Shown one piece after another: positions 37,225 to 45,737 of a stretch of DNA of 64,000 nucleotides. A program made the position numbers and the translations under genes. Within the stretch, counting starts at the first letter, position 1; each line of letters opens with the position of its first letter. This stretch comes from Gemmatimonadales bacterium (GTDB lineage Bacteria; Gemmatimonadota; Gemmatimonadetes; Gemmatimonadales; GWC2-71-9): assembly GCA_041390145.1 (NCBI GenBank), contig JAWKQM010000002.1:124001-188000 (forward strand), read 5' to 3'. The notes under the pieces were generated by a model, which saw only the letters and a program-made list of their open reading frames with translations, did not search any database and had not been told where the DNA came from.

Positions 37225-38589
37225 TCAGCTCACGAGCGACCGGCATGCCTCGATCAACGATTCCGCGTCCACAGCGGTGGGGGCCTCGGCGATGAACCGG
37301 ATGATCGGTTCGGTGCCCGAGGGCCGCAGGTGGACCCACCGATCGGGCCAGGAGAGCCGCAATCCGTCGCGGTCGTCGACCGTGGCATCCGCGAAACGCT
37401 TCCGCAGCGCCTGGTACGCTGGGGCGAGGTCCGCACCACGCGGAGCCTTCGCCTTGACAATGTGATAGCGAGGGGCGCCCGCAACGAGTCCGGAAACGGT
37501 CTGCCCCGACTCAAGGAGAAGTTGCAAGATAAGGGCCACCCCGATCGGGGCGTCCCGGCCGATATGGACCGAGGGCAGGATCACCCCGCCGTTCCCTTCC
37601 CCGCCAATGACCGCCGCCTTCTCCTGGATCATCCGGGCAACATGCGCCTCGCCGACCGGCGCCCGGAAGAAGCGGGCGCCGTGCCCGGCCGCCGCGTCCT
37701 CGACCACCAGGCTGGTCGACAGGTTGACCACGACGGTGGCCGAAGCGGCCTTCGCGCCCAAGTTGCCAAGCACAGCCCGGACGGCAAAGGCGAGGGTGTA
37801 GTCCTCCCCGATAGGCTCGCCCCGCTCATCCACCAGCGCCAGGCGGTCCACGTCCGGATCGACGGCCATCCCGATATCGGCCCCGGACTCGCGCACCAGC
37901 CGGGACAGGTCGCCCAGATTCTCCGGGAGCGGTTCAGGGGGGCGCGGGAACCGTCCGTCCGTCTCGAGATTGATGGCGCTTACCTGGCATCCCAGCGCCT
38001 CGAGCAGCGGCGGGATCGAGGTGCCGCCGGCCCCGCGGACGCAATCCAGTGCCACGTGAAAGCGGCGGGCACGAATCCCCGCGACGTCCACCATCGGCAG
38101 GGCAAGCACCTGCGTGAGATGACGGGCGATGGCGTCGCGGTCCTCCTGCACCCCGCCGACGGCGTCCCACCCGGCACGCCGTGGGCCCTGTTCCGCGAGC
38201 GCGCGTACCGCCGCGCCCGAGTCGGCGTCGAGGAAAATGCCATCGGGGCCCACCAGCTTCAGCGCGTTCCACTCCACGGGATTGTGGCTGGCCGTGAGCA
38301 TCAGGCCTGCACCGGCATGGTGGTGCTCCACGGCCAGTTGCAGCGTCGGGGTGGGGACGATGCCGATGTCGATCACGCTGACACCGACCGACATGAGCCC
38401 TGCCTTGGCGGCATGGGCGAACATCGGCCCACTGGTCCGGGCGTCCCGGCCAAGGACCACCTTCGGCCGACCGGCAGCCGCCGCCCAGGCGCCAAGCGCC
38501 GCGGCATGGCGCGCCACCAGCTCCGGCGTCAGGTCCTTCCCGACGATCCCACGCATCCCGGAAACACTGACCATCAGGGTGTCGCTCAT
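37225..38589 (-). CDS. glmM: Phosphoglucosamine mutase (phosphohexomutase family)
   Basis: The protein has 454 residues from ATG 38589 (MSDTLMVSVSGMRGIVGKDL). It has all four alpha-D-phosphohexomutase sites: phosphoserine Ser101 in LTASHNPVEWN, metal loop DPDVDRLAL, sugar-specificity loop GGEGNGGV and phosphate-binding loop RPSGTEPIIRF. Family members interconvert sugar 1- and 6-phosphates; the position next to glmS favours glucosamine-phosphate as substrate, although phosphomannomutase activity cannot be excluded from sequence. The gene probably forms an operon with glmS and lies 26 bases after the HD-GYP gene stop. Confidence 0.92.
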   Translation of the reverse strand: MSDTLMVSVSGMRGIVGKDLTPELVARHAAALGAWAAAAGRPKVVLGRDARTSGPMFAHAAKAGLMSVGVSVIDIGIVPTPTLQLAVEHHHAGAGLMLTASHNPVEWNALKLVGPDGIFLDADSGAAVRALAEQGPRRAGWDAVGGVQEDRDAIARHLTQVLALPMVDVAGIRARRFHVALDCVRGAGGTSIPPLLEALGCQVSAINLETDGRFPRPPEPLPENLGDLSRLVRESGADIGMAVDPDVDRLALVDERGEPIGEDYTLAFAVRAVLGNLGAKAASATVVVNLSTSLVVEDAAAGHGARFFRAPVGEAHVARMIQEKAAVIGGEGNGGVILPSVHIGRDAPIGVALILQLLLESGQTVSGLVAGAPRYHIVKAKAPRGADLAPAYQALRKRFADATVDDRDGLRLSWPDRWVHLRPSGTEPIIRFIAEAPTAVDAESLIEACRSLVS

Positions 38590-38615
38590 CGAAAGTCCCC
38601 CGTGCTGCACGGGCG

Positions 38616-39671
38616 TCAGACGTGGATAGGAAGCTTCGCGGGTTCGGGAAACGCCTCACAAAAGGCGTCGATGACCGTCGGGTCAAACTGCGGACCGGAG
38701 CAGCGCCGAAGCTCTTCGAAGGCCGCGACCGGCACCAACGACTCGCGGTAGGCTCGATTGGTCGTCATCGCATCGAATGCGTCGACCACCGCGACGATCC
38801 GCGCCTCAACGGGGATATCCTCCCCCCCCAGCCCGTCGGGGAAGCCGCGACCGTCAAACCGTTCGTGGTGGGACCGGGCGATATGGAGCACGACCGGCCG
38901 ATCGTGGGCCAGCGGCGCGAGGATCTTCTCCCCGAGCACCGTGTGCTCCATGACGTGCCGGAATTCGTCCGGGGTCAGCCGAGCCGGCTTGTTCAGGATG
39001 TCTTCCCGGGTGCCGATTTTCCCGATGTCGTGCAACTCGGCCCCGAGCCTGATGTTGTCGAGGAAGTCGCCGGTGTAGCCCAGGTGAACCGCCGTGCGCA
39101 CCGCGTACTCGCGCACCCGCTGCGAATGGCCCCGGGTATAGGCGTCCTTGGCCTCGAGCGCATGGGCCAGCGTCTGCGCGCCTTCGAGGAACAGTTCCTG
39201 GATCCTGGCCCGCTGCCGCCTGACCTCCTCCTCAAGGTGCTTCTGGTAATACCGGTTCTGGAGCGTCAACTCCCGCTTCTCCAGCGCCTTGGCGACCCGG
39301 GCCTGGACCTCGCCGAGCACCATCGGCTTCGCGATATAGTCCAGCGCGCCCTTCTTGAGACAGTCCACGGCAATCTCCACATCCGCGACCGCGCTCAGCA
39401 TGATCACCGCCGTGTCGGGATAGCGTCGCCGCACCTCCTCCAGCAGCTCGACTCCATCGCGACCCGGCATCCTGATGTCGCTGATGAGCACGGCCACCTC
39501 ACCCTGCCCGGCGAGCGTTGCCAACGCCTCGTCAGCCGAGGAGGCTGAGATGCACGTGAGTCCCTGCGACTGCACGACGCGGACGAGGGCGTCACGCACC
39601 TGGGGGTCGTCGTCGACGACCAGGCATTGGGCGGCGACTGGCGGAGGGGAAGTCTCGGGGGTGTCTGGCAC
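38616..39671 (-). CDS. Response regulator with HD-GYP phosphodiesterase domain
   Basis: The protein has about 351 residues from GTG 39671. The frame continues to an ATG at 39776, but that start would overlap the divergent gene's start. The receiver domain (about 14-130) has acidic pocket VVDDDPQ, phospho-acceptor Asp65 in LISDIRMPG, Ser in MLSAVAD and Lys115 in IAKPM. After a coiled linker (about 140-165), the HD-GYP domain (about 165-351) shows GHSQRVREYAV, ELHDIGKIG (HD pair 214-215), and HHERFDGRGFPDGL, where GYP reads G-F-P. The family hydrolyses cyclic di-GMP. No partner kinase is adjacent. It is divergent from the PLP-enzyme gene. Confidence 0.92.
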   Translation of the reverse strand: MPDTPETSPPPVAAQCLVVDDDPQVRDALVRVVQSQGLTCISASSADEALATLAGQGEVAVLISDIRMPGRDGVELLEEVRRRYPDTAVIMLSAVADVEIAVDCLKKGALDYIAKPMVLGEVQARVAKALEKRELTLQNRYYQKHLEEEVRRQRARIQELFLEGAQTLAHALEAKDAYTRGHSQRVREYAVRTAVHLGYTGDFLDNIRLGAELHDIGKIGTREDILNKPARLTPDEFRHVMEHTVLGEKILAPLAHDRPVVLHIARSHHERFDGRGFPDGLGGEDIPVEARIVAVVDAFDAMTTNRAYRESLVPVAAFEELRRCSGPQFDPTVIDAFCEAFPEPAKLPIHV

Positions 39672-39769
39672 AGGTGGAAGGTAGGGCTGACCGGGGCAAT
39701 TCTCAACGAGACGCCTTGCCGCAACGCCTTTTCCCCCATAAGGTTCCTCCACCTCAACCGGTGTGATCC

Positions 39770-40936
39770 ATGACACAGATTCTTCCGCACGACCTCGAAT
39801 CAGGGCTGGGCACCAGGGCCGTGCACGCCGGCCAGGTGCCAGAACCGCTTTCTGGCGCGGTCATGACGCCGATTTACCAGACCTCCACCTACGTCCAGGA
39901 GGGGATCGGCAAGCACAAGGGCTACGAGTACGCCCGCACCGACAATCCGACCCGCCAGGCGCTGGAGCGGAACGTGGCTGCCCTCGAAGGGGCGACATAC
40001 GGTTTCGCCTATGGATCGGGGTTGGCGGCGCTGGACGTCCTGCTCAAGGTGCTCAAGAGCGGCGACCACGTGGTCTGCGGTGAGAACCTGTACGGCGGCA
40101 GTCATCGTCTCATGGAACGGATCTACACCCGGTTTGGGCTCCGGTTCAGCTACGTCGACAGCCGGGACATCCGGAACGTCGAGGCGGCGCTCCGCCCCGA
40201 GACCCGGATGATCTATTGCGAGACGCCCACCAACCCCATGATGCAACTCACCGACCTCGCCGCCGTGGGCGACCTGACACAGGCCCACGGCTATCTCTTC
40301 GCCGTCGACAACACCTTCGCCACGCCGATCTTCCAGCGCCCGCTCGAAGTCGGCGCCGACGTGGTGCTCCACAGCACCACCAAGTACCTGAACGGCCACA
40401 GCGACATGGTGGGCGGACTCCTGTTGACGCGGCGCGAGGACCTTGCCGAACAGTTCGGGTTCATCCAGAACGCCGCCGGCGCCGTGCCGGGGCCCATGGA
40501 CTGCTTCCTCGCCCTCCGCGGTACCAAGACGCTCCCCCTCCGCATGCGCCAGCACGATGCCAACGGCAGGGCCGTAGCCAAGTGGCTCACCGAGCGGAAG
40601 GATGTGCAGCAGGTCTACTATCCGGGCCTGACATCGCACCCACAACATGAGCTGGCCAAGAGGCAGATGAGCGGTTTTGGCGGGATGATCTCCTTCGACA
40701 TCGGGGATCCGGCGCGGGCCCGGCGCATCGCGGAACGGACGCGGATCTTTGTGCTCGCGGAGTCGCTGGGAGGCGTCGAGAGCCTCATGGGTCACCCCGC
40801 AAGCATGACGCACGCATCTGTCCCGCCTGCCATGCGGGAGGCGATGGGGCTCACCGACTCACTGCTCCGGCTGAGTTGCGGGATCGAGGATGTTGAGGAC
40901 CTGATTGCCGACCTCGATCAGGCCTTTGCCACCTGA
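39770..40936 (+). CDS. metB: Cystathionine gamma-synthase-family PLP enzyme
   Basis: The protein has 388 residues. Fold-type I, Cys/Met-metabolism PLP family motifs are complete: YARTDNPTRQALE near the N-terminus, substrate loop ENLYGGSHRL, PLP-phosphate region ETPTNPMMQL, the aldimine Asp in LFAVDNTFATP, and catalytic Lys205 in HSTTKYLNGHSD; the C-terminal LRLSCGIEDVEDLI is standard. It forms or breaks cystathionine from O-acyl-homoserine and cysteine. The exact step (gamma-synthase, gamma-lyase, or O-acetylhomoserine sulfhydrylase) cannot be set by eye, so the symbol is provisional. The 98-base divergent region upstream has no recognisable SAM or B12 riboswitch. Confidence 0.88.
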   Translation: MTQILPHDLESGLGTRAVHAGQVPEPLSGAVMTPIYQTSTYVQEGIGKHKGYEYARTDNPTRQALERNVAALEGATYGFAYGSGLAALDVLLKVLKSGDHVVCGENLYGGSHRLMERIYTRFGLRFSYVDSRDIRNVEAALRPETRMIYCETPTNPMMQLTDLAAVGDLTQAHGYLFAVDNTFATPIFQRPLEVGADVVLHSTTKYLNGHSDMVGGLLLTRREDLAEQFGFIQNAAGAVPGPMDCFLALRGTKTLPLRMRQHDANGRAVAKWLTERKDVQQVYYPGLTSHPQHELAKRQMSGFGGMISFDIGDPARARRIAERTRIFVLAESLGGVESLMGHPASMTHASVPPAMREAMGLTDSLLRLSCGIEDVEDLIADLDQAFAT

Positions 40937-41015
40937 GGGCCGGTACGCTGTAGCATTCTGAAACAAGCAGGGTCCGCCCGGCGTATTGGTGGAATCCCAT
41001 AACCAGGCCGAAGAC

Positions 41016-42044
41016 ATGTCGAATCTCCCTGCCCCGCGGCCCCGCCGCACTCTGCCAGACATCGCCCCCGTCAGCTGGGAGCATCCCGCCGACCGGGCAG
41101 CATTGCAGGCGCTCCGTGCCCTGCCGGGAGTGGACGAGGTCATCCGGAAGGTCCTCGCCCTGCTCGGCGGGGAGCGCGGCATCCGGCTGCTCTTCCAGGC
41201 CAACGCCGTCCGGGTCGGGCCGACCCAGTTCCCCCGGCTCTGGCACATGCATGTCGAGAACTGCGCCACGTTCGGCTGGGAAAAGGTTCCCGAGGTGTAT
41301 GTCACCCAGACGCCGATCTTCAACGCCGGCGCGTACGGCATCGACGATCCCTTCATCGTCCTCCATTCGGCCGCGCTGGAAATTCTCGACGAGGACGAAA
41401 TCCTGACGCTCCTCGCGCATGAGCTCGGCCACGTCATGAGCGGCCACTCCCTCTACCGCACCATCGCCGCCATCCTGGCCCTGGTCAGCCTCGGCGCCCT
41501 CCCGATGTTCGCCGGAATCGCCCTGCTGCCCGTGAAGCTGGCGTTCCTCGAGTGGAGCCGAAAGTCGGAGCTGTCCGCGGACCGTGCCGGGCTCCTCGGC
41601 GTCCAGGATGTCATGGTGGCTCAGCGCCTCGACCTGAAGATGGCGGGCGGTGGGCGCGGCGAGTTCTTCACCGACGCCGACCTCAACCTCGACGCCTTCA
41701 TGGCGCAGGCACACGAGTACGTCAACACCAACGAGGGTCTCGACATCGTCTACAAGGTGCTGCACACCTTGGGCGTGACGCACCCGATGCACACGGTGCG
41801 CGCCGCCGAAATCCAGACGTGGGTCGCCAGCGGCGACTACGAACGCATCCTTGCCGGCGAGTACGTGCGCCGCGGCAGCCCGGAGGATCAGCGGCCTCTC
41901 GGTGAGCACTGGAAGGACGCCAAGGACTACTACGCCGATGCGGCCAAGGACTTTGGCCAGCAGGTCGGCGACGCCGTCCGGAGCACCGCGAGCAAGGCCG
42001 CCGAGGCGTTCCGCAACGCACAGAAGCGCGGCTCGAGCGCGTGA
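41016..42044 (+). CDS. M48-family zinc metallopeptidase
   Basis: The protein has about 342 residues from ATG 41016; the frame is open to TTG/GTG codons 27-30 bases earlier. The metal site is complete: HELGHVMSGH (zinc His135, catalytic Glu136, His139) and the third ligand Glu185 in KSELSADRAG, about 50 residues later. A hydrophobic stretch (about 148-178) between the two motifs could be membrane-associated, as in HtpX-like proteins. The C-terminal part is helical and charged (WKDAKDYYADAAKDFGQQVG). The family cleaves damaged membrane proteins or acts in the periplasm; the location here is uncertain as no clear signal peptide is present. Its stop overlaps the purD GTG start (GTGA). Confidence 0.9.
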   Translation: MSNLPAPRPRRTLPDIAPVSWEHPADRAALQALRALPGVDEVIRKVLALLGGERGIRLLFQANAVRVGPTQFPRLWHMHVENCATFGWEKVPEVYVTQTPIFNAGAYGIDDPFIVLHSAALEILDEDEILTLLAHELGHVMSGHSLYRTIAAILALVSLGALPMFAGIALLPVKLAFLEWSRKSELSADRAGLLGVQDVMVAQRLDLKMAGGGRGEFFTDADLNLDAFMAQAHEYVNTNEGLDIVYKVLHTLGVTHPMHTVRAAEIQTWVASGDYERILAGEYVRRGSPEDQRPLGEHWKDAKDYYADAAKDFGQQVGDAVRSTASKAAEAFRNAQKRGSSA

Positions 42045-43324
42045 AGATCCTGATCGTCGGCGGCGGGGGCCGCGAACATGCGCTCGCGTGGGCGCTGCAG
42101 CGAGAAAACCCCGCCGTCCAGCTCAGCGCCGCTCCGGGCAATCCCGGCATCGCCGCACTCGCCAATCTCCTTCCCATCCCCGCCGACGACATCGACCGCC
42201 TTACCGAGGCGGCGGTGTCCGGCAACTTCGACCTCACCGTCGTGGGTCCCGAGGTTCCACTGGCCCTCGGCCTGGCCGACCGGCTTCGTGCGCGGGGGCG
42301 GCTGGTGTTCGGCCCTTCGGCGGCGGCCGCTGCCGTGGAGGCCTCCAAAGCCTTCTCGAAAGAAGTCATGGAGTCCGCCGGTATTCCGACGGCGGCGAGC
42401 CGGACCTTCACCGACCTGCCCACCGCCCTGTCGTACATCGACCGCCACGCCGAACCGCTGGTGGTCAAGGCGTCCGGGCTGGCGGCCGGCAAGGGGGCCA
42501 TCGTCTGCGCCACTCGCGCCGAGGCCTCGTCCGCGGTGAAGGGCATGCTGGGCGACGGACGGTTCGGCGAGGCCGGGCGGACCGTCGTGGTCGAGGCGTT
42601 CCTGGTGGGCGAGGAACTCTCGGTGCTGGGGCTCACGAACGGAGAGGAGATCACACTCCTGCCGGCGTCCCAAGACCACAAGCGGCTCGGCGAGGGCGAC
42701 ACCGGTCCGAACACCGGCGGCATGGGCGCCTACGCCCCGGTAACCCCGGCAACTCCGGCGTTGCTGCAGCGGGTGCGCGAGGAGGTCATGATCCCCGCGC
42801 TGGTCGAACTCGATCGTCGAGGCGCCCGGTTCGCGGGATGCCTCTACGCCGGGATCATGGTGGACCCGGCGGGCGCGCCGTTCGTGGTGGAGTTCAACTG
42901 TCGTTTCGGGGATCCGGAAACGCAGGTCGTGCTTCCGATGCTGGACGGTGGCCTCACCGACGCCCTGGTCCGCGTGGCCGAGGGCAAGCCCTCGGGTCCG
43001 CTGGCGTTGCGACCCGGTGCCTCGGTCACAACCGTGCTGGCGGCCCGCGGATATCCGGACACCCCCGAGAAGGGCGCGGCGATCTCCCTGCCGGCGGAAC
43101 TGCCGACGGGCGTCACCGTGTTCCATGCCGGCACGGCACGGGATGCCGGCGGCGTGCTCCGCGTTTCAGGCGGACGGGTGCTCAACGTGACGGCGGTGGC
43201 GCCCACCTTCGCCGAGGCCCAGGCCGGAAGTCGTGCCGGCGCCGAGGCCATCACCTTTGACGGGAAGGTCTGGCGGCGGGACATCGGTTGGCGGGAAGCG
43301 GGTCGGCGGTCAGGCAGAAGTTAG
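42041..43324 (+). CDS. purD: Phosphoribosylamine--glycine ligase
   Basis: The protein has 427 residues from GTG 42041 (MKILIVGGGGREHALAWAL), overlapping the M48 stop by 4 bases. The ATP-grasp enzyme has conserved FDLTVVGPEVPLALG, KAFSKEVMESAGIPTA, VVKASGLAAGKGA, SQDHKRLGEGDTGPNTGGMG and EFNCRFGDPETQVVLP. It joins glycine to phosphoribosylamine, the second step of purine synthesis. No other pur genes are nearby. The C-terminal ~15 residues (GWREAGRRSGRS) look non-conserved. Coupling to a peptidase gene is unusual. Confidence 0.97.
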   Translation: MKILIVGGGGREHALAWALQRENPAVQLSAAPGNPGIAALANLLPIPADDIDRLTEAAVSGNFDLTVVGPEVPLALGLADRLRARGRLVFGPSAAAAAVEASKAFSKEVMESAGIPTAASRTFTDLPTALSYIDRHAEPLVVKASGLAAGKGAIVCATRAEASSAVKGMLGDGRFGEAGRTVVVEAFLVGEELSVLGLTNGEEITLLPASQDHKRLGEGDTGPNTGGMGAYAPVTPATPALLQRVREEVMIPALVELDRRGARFAGCLYAGIMVDPAGAPFVVEFNCRFGDPETQVVLPMLDGGLTDALVRVAEGKPSGPLALRPGASVTTVLAARGYPDTPEKGAAISLPAELPTGVTVFHAGTARDAGGVLRVSGGRVLNVTAVAPTFAEAQAGSRAGAEAITFDGKVWRRDIGWREAGRRSGRS

Positions 43325-43394
43325 TGTTCAGGCTGTCTGGCGTGAGAACGGCGCGTTATTGTTGAGAGGTCGGCCCTCCCCCACCGAGGTTCCC

Positions 43395-43751
43395 ATGCGT
43401 ACGCTGCCCGCCGTCCTGGTGGTCGTTGCCCTTGCGGCCTGCTCCACCGAATCCTCCGGCGGCCCGACGCTCCCGCCCAGCGACGTCATCATCGTCGCCG
43501 GCGCCGCCACGAAGGGGGCCGCCGCGTATGACCCGGACTCCATCACTGTCAGTCTGGCCGCGCATCCCAGGGTCATCTGGGCAAACGACGACGGACTGCG
43601 ACACACCGTCACGGCCGACAGCGGGGCCTTTGATTCAGGCAGCATCAGCAGTGGAGAGGCCTATTCCCACACCTTCTCGGCGACGGGCACCTATTCGTAT
43701 CACTGCGCCATCCACCCGAGCATGGTCGGCACGCTGGTGGTCACCCCATAG
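43395..43751 (+). CDS. Plastocyanin/azurin-like cupredoxin lipoprotein
   Basis: The protein has 118 residues from ATG 43395. The lipobox is L-A-A-C (VALAACSTESS). The cupredoxin fold has the usual core VIWANDDGLRHTVTADSGAF and SHTFSATGTYSYHCAIHPSM. The four type-1 copper ligands are His (DGLRHT), Cys (YHC), His (AIH) and Met (PSM). It is probably a small electron carrier anchored in the periplasmic or outer-membrane leaflet, possibly serving a terminal oxidase or nitrous oxide reductase; no partner is encoded here. A TATTGT hexamer at 43357-43362 is a possible -10 element. Confidence 0.92.
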   Translation: MRTLPAVLVVVALAACSTESSGGPTLPPSDVIIVAGAATKGAAAYDPDSITVSLAAHPRVIWANDDGLRHTVTADSGAFDSGSISSGEAYSHTFSATGTYSYHCAIHPSMVGTLVVTP

Positions 43752-43816
43752 GATTCGGTCCGCACCGATGCCGCACGACCGACCGGACTCCGCGATGAAC
43801 GACCGGGTTGGCGCGC

Positions 43817-44641
43817 GTGCCTGAACTTCCGGAAGTCGAGACCATCGTTCGCGATATTCGGCCCGAGGTCCTGGGACGGACCGTGGTGGGGGTGACACTC
43901 TCCCACACCGACGTCCTCCGCGGCGTCACCAGGCCTGCCCTGCGCCGCGGACTCGCGGGGGCGACCATCGGCGATCTCTTTCGACGTGCAAAGCACGCGG
44001 TGTTCGATTTCGGCAAGCGGCGCCTCGTGGTGCAGCCGGGGATGACCGGCGCCCTCTTGGTCCACGACCGTCCCCTCAGCGATGAGGAGGCCCGCTACGC
44101 GGTGCTGCGTGCCGAGCTCGATGACGGCAGGACCCTGGTGTACCGCGACGTCAGGCGCCTCGGGACACTCCTCTGGCTCGACGCCAAGGGGTGGGCGGCC
44201 TACGACGCCGCCATCGGGCCGGAGCCGCTCGATACCGGGTTCAGCGCGGTCGCGATGCGCGCGGCGCTCGGCCGGACCAGGCAGTCGATCAAGAAGGCGC
44301 TGATGGACCAGAAGCTCCTGGCCGGCGTGGGCAACATCTACGCGAACGAGGCGCTCTTTGCCGCCGGCATCGATCCCTCGCGGGAAGCGGTGCGCCTCTC
44401 CCTCCCGGAATGGGATGCGCTGCACCGGGAGCTGGTCCGGATTCTTTCGGCGGCTGTGTCAGGCCGCGGCAGCACGGTGCGGGACTACCGCACCGGCACC
44501 GGTGAGCAGGGCAAGTTCCAGCTTTCGCACCTGGTGTACGGTCGCGAAGGGGAGCCCTGCGTCCATTGCGGCACGACCCTCGCCGGCACCCACGCGCTCG
44601 ACGCACGCATTACCGTCTTCTGTCACCGCTGCCAGGTCTGA
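43817..44641 (+). CDS. mutM: Formamidopyrimidine-DNA glycosylase
   Basis: The protein has 274 residues. I choose GTG 43817 because it gives MPELPEVETIVRD; after Met removal Pro1 is the catalytic nucleophile and Glu2 follows. The frame is open from TTG 43808. It has the helix-two-turn-helix region with MDQKLLAGVGNIYANE, the Lys in RRAKHAVFDF, and a C-terminal zinc finger with CVHC and FCHRC. It removes 8-oxoguanine and ring-opened purines and nicks the strand. The segment SGRGSTVRDYRTGTGEQGKF is typical. The stop shares one base with the next ATG (TGATG), coupling it to the UvrC-like gene. Confidence 0.96.
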   Translation: MPELPEVETIVRDIRPEVLGRTVVGVTLSHTDVLRGVTRPALRRGLAGATIGDLFRRAKHAVFDFGKRRLVVQPGMTGALLVHDRPLSDEEARYAVLRAELDDGRTLVYRDVRRLGTLLWLDAKGWAAYDAAIGPEPLDTGFSAVAMRAALGRTRQSIKKALMDQKLLAGVGNIYANEALFAAGIDPSREAVRLSLPEWDALHRELVRILSAAVSGRGSTVRDYRTGTGEQGKFQLSHLVYGREGEPCVHCGTTLAGTHALDARITVFCHRCQV

Positions 44642-45735
44642 TGTCCCAGCTCGCCGCCCTCCCGCTCGCCTCCGCCGACCTCGGCGCCCTCCGGGAACGG
44701 GTCCGCCTGCTCGCCGAAAACCGGCCCGCGGTGTACCGGATGACCGACCCGGCGGGGCGGCTGCTGTACGTCGGCAAGGCGAAGCGGCTCCGCGCACGGC
44801 TGATGACGTATTTCCGGGCCAGCTTCCCGGACGACAAGGCGGCGCGTATCCTCCACGCCGCCGGGGACATCACCTGGGATTACGTGCATAGCGACTTCGC
44901 CGCCTGTCTCGGCGAACTCCGGCAAATCAGGCAATTCCGTCCGCCCTTCAACGTGGCCATGAACCGGACGCGGCGCGCCGTGTTCGTGAAGATCCTCGAC
45001 TCGCCCGCGCCGAAGGTTTATCAGGGCGCGACGATCGGCCGGCAGGACGGCCGGGTGTACGGACCCTTTCGCTCCCGCGGGCGCGTGGAGGAGGCGCTCC
45101 GCGTGCTCAACGACCTGCTCGGGCTGCGCGACTGCGAGGCCCGCATGCCGATCGTCTTCGCGGACCAGGGCGACCTCTTCACCGCCGCAACCCAGGCGGC
45201 CTGTCATCGGCATGAACTTGGGCAGTGCACCGGCCCCTGCGCCGGGCTGGTCAGCGAAGTGGACTACCGCCGCCGGATTGAGACAGCCGCCGCCTTCCTC
45301 GAGGGTCGGACCATTCAGCCGATCGACCGCGCCATTGTGGCGATGCAGGAGGCGGCGGTCGCGCAGGACTACGAGCGCGCCGCCAAGTGGCGGGAGCGGT
45401 TCGAGCATCTCGAATGGCTGCTGGCGGCGACGGCGCGCTCACGGGCGGCGGTGGACCTGCTGACGTTCGTGTATCGCGACCCTGGAGTCTTCGGCGACGA
45501 CCGGGCCTACCTGGTTCGGCGCGGCACCGTGCGCGCCTGCTTCCCCTATCCCACGACGCCGATCGAACGAATCGCGTTCGGCGGGGTCGTCAAGGAAGAG
45601 CTCGGTCGGGAGGAACCGGCGGCGGGGCCGCTCCCCCTCGAGGCAATCGACGAGATCCTGCTCTTGATGTCATGGTTCCGGACGCACCCGGAGGCACTAA
45701 AGCGGACGGTCCCGTTGGAGGAGTGGGCGGTCTAG
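44641..45735 (+). CDS. Short UvrC-like protein: GIY-YIG nuclease and UVR motif, no C-terminal nuclease
   Basis: The protein has 364 residues against about 600 for UvrC. The N-terminal GIY-YIG domain reads AVYRMTDPAGRLLYVGKAKR, with Arg in LRARLMTYF and the metal-binding Glu in CLGELRQIRQFRPPFNV. The four cysteines that hold the [4Fe-4S] cluster in UvrC appear conserved (LRDCEA, AACHRH, GQCTGPC). A UVR motif that binds UvrB follows (AIVAMQEAAVAQDYERAAKW). The RNase H-like endonuclease and helix-hairpin-helix of full UvrC are absent, as in single-incision Cho-like or stand-alone UvrC paralogues. It starts on the last base of the mutM stop, implying a joint base-excision/nucleotide-excision repair unit. 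Confidence 0.88.
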   Translation: MSQLAALPLASADLGALRERVRLLAENRPAVYRMTDPAGRLLYVGKAKRLRARLMTYFRASFPDDKAARILHAAGDITWDYVHSDFAACLGELRQIRQFRPPFNVAMNRTRRAVFVKILDSPAPKVYQGATIGRQDGRVYGPFRSRGRVEEALRVLNDLLGLRDCEARMPIVFADQGDLFTAATQAACHRHELGQCTGPCAGLVSEVDYRRRIETAAAFLEGRTIQPIDRAIVAMQEAAVAQDYERAAKWRERFEHLEWLLAATARSRAAVDLLTFVYRDPGVFGDDRAYLVRRGTVRACFPYPTTPIERIAFGGVVKEELGREEPAAGPLPLEAIDEILLLMSWFRTHPEALKRTVPLEEWAV

Positions 45736-45737
45736 CA

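Noticed and set aside
36814..38751. 645-codon plus-strand open frame opposite glmS/glmM
   Set aside because: It is a shadow of two well-defined enzymes, with no motif.
39672..39769. SAM or B12 riboswitch before the metB-like gene
   Set aside because: The 98 bases contain no recognisable conserved core or paired elements.
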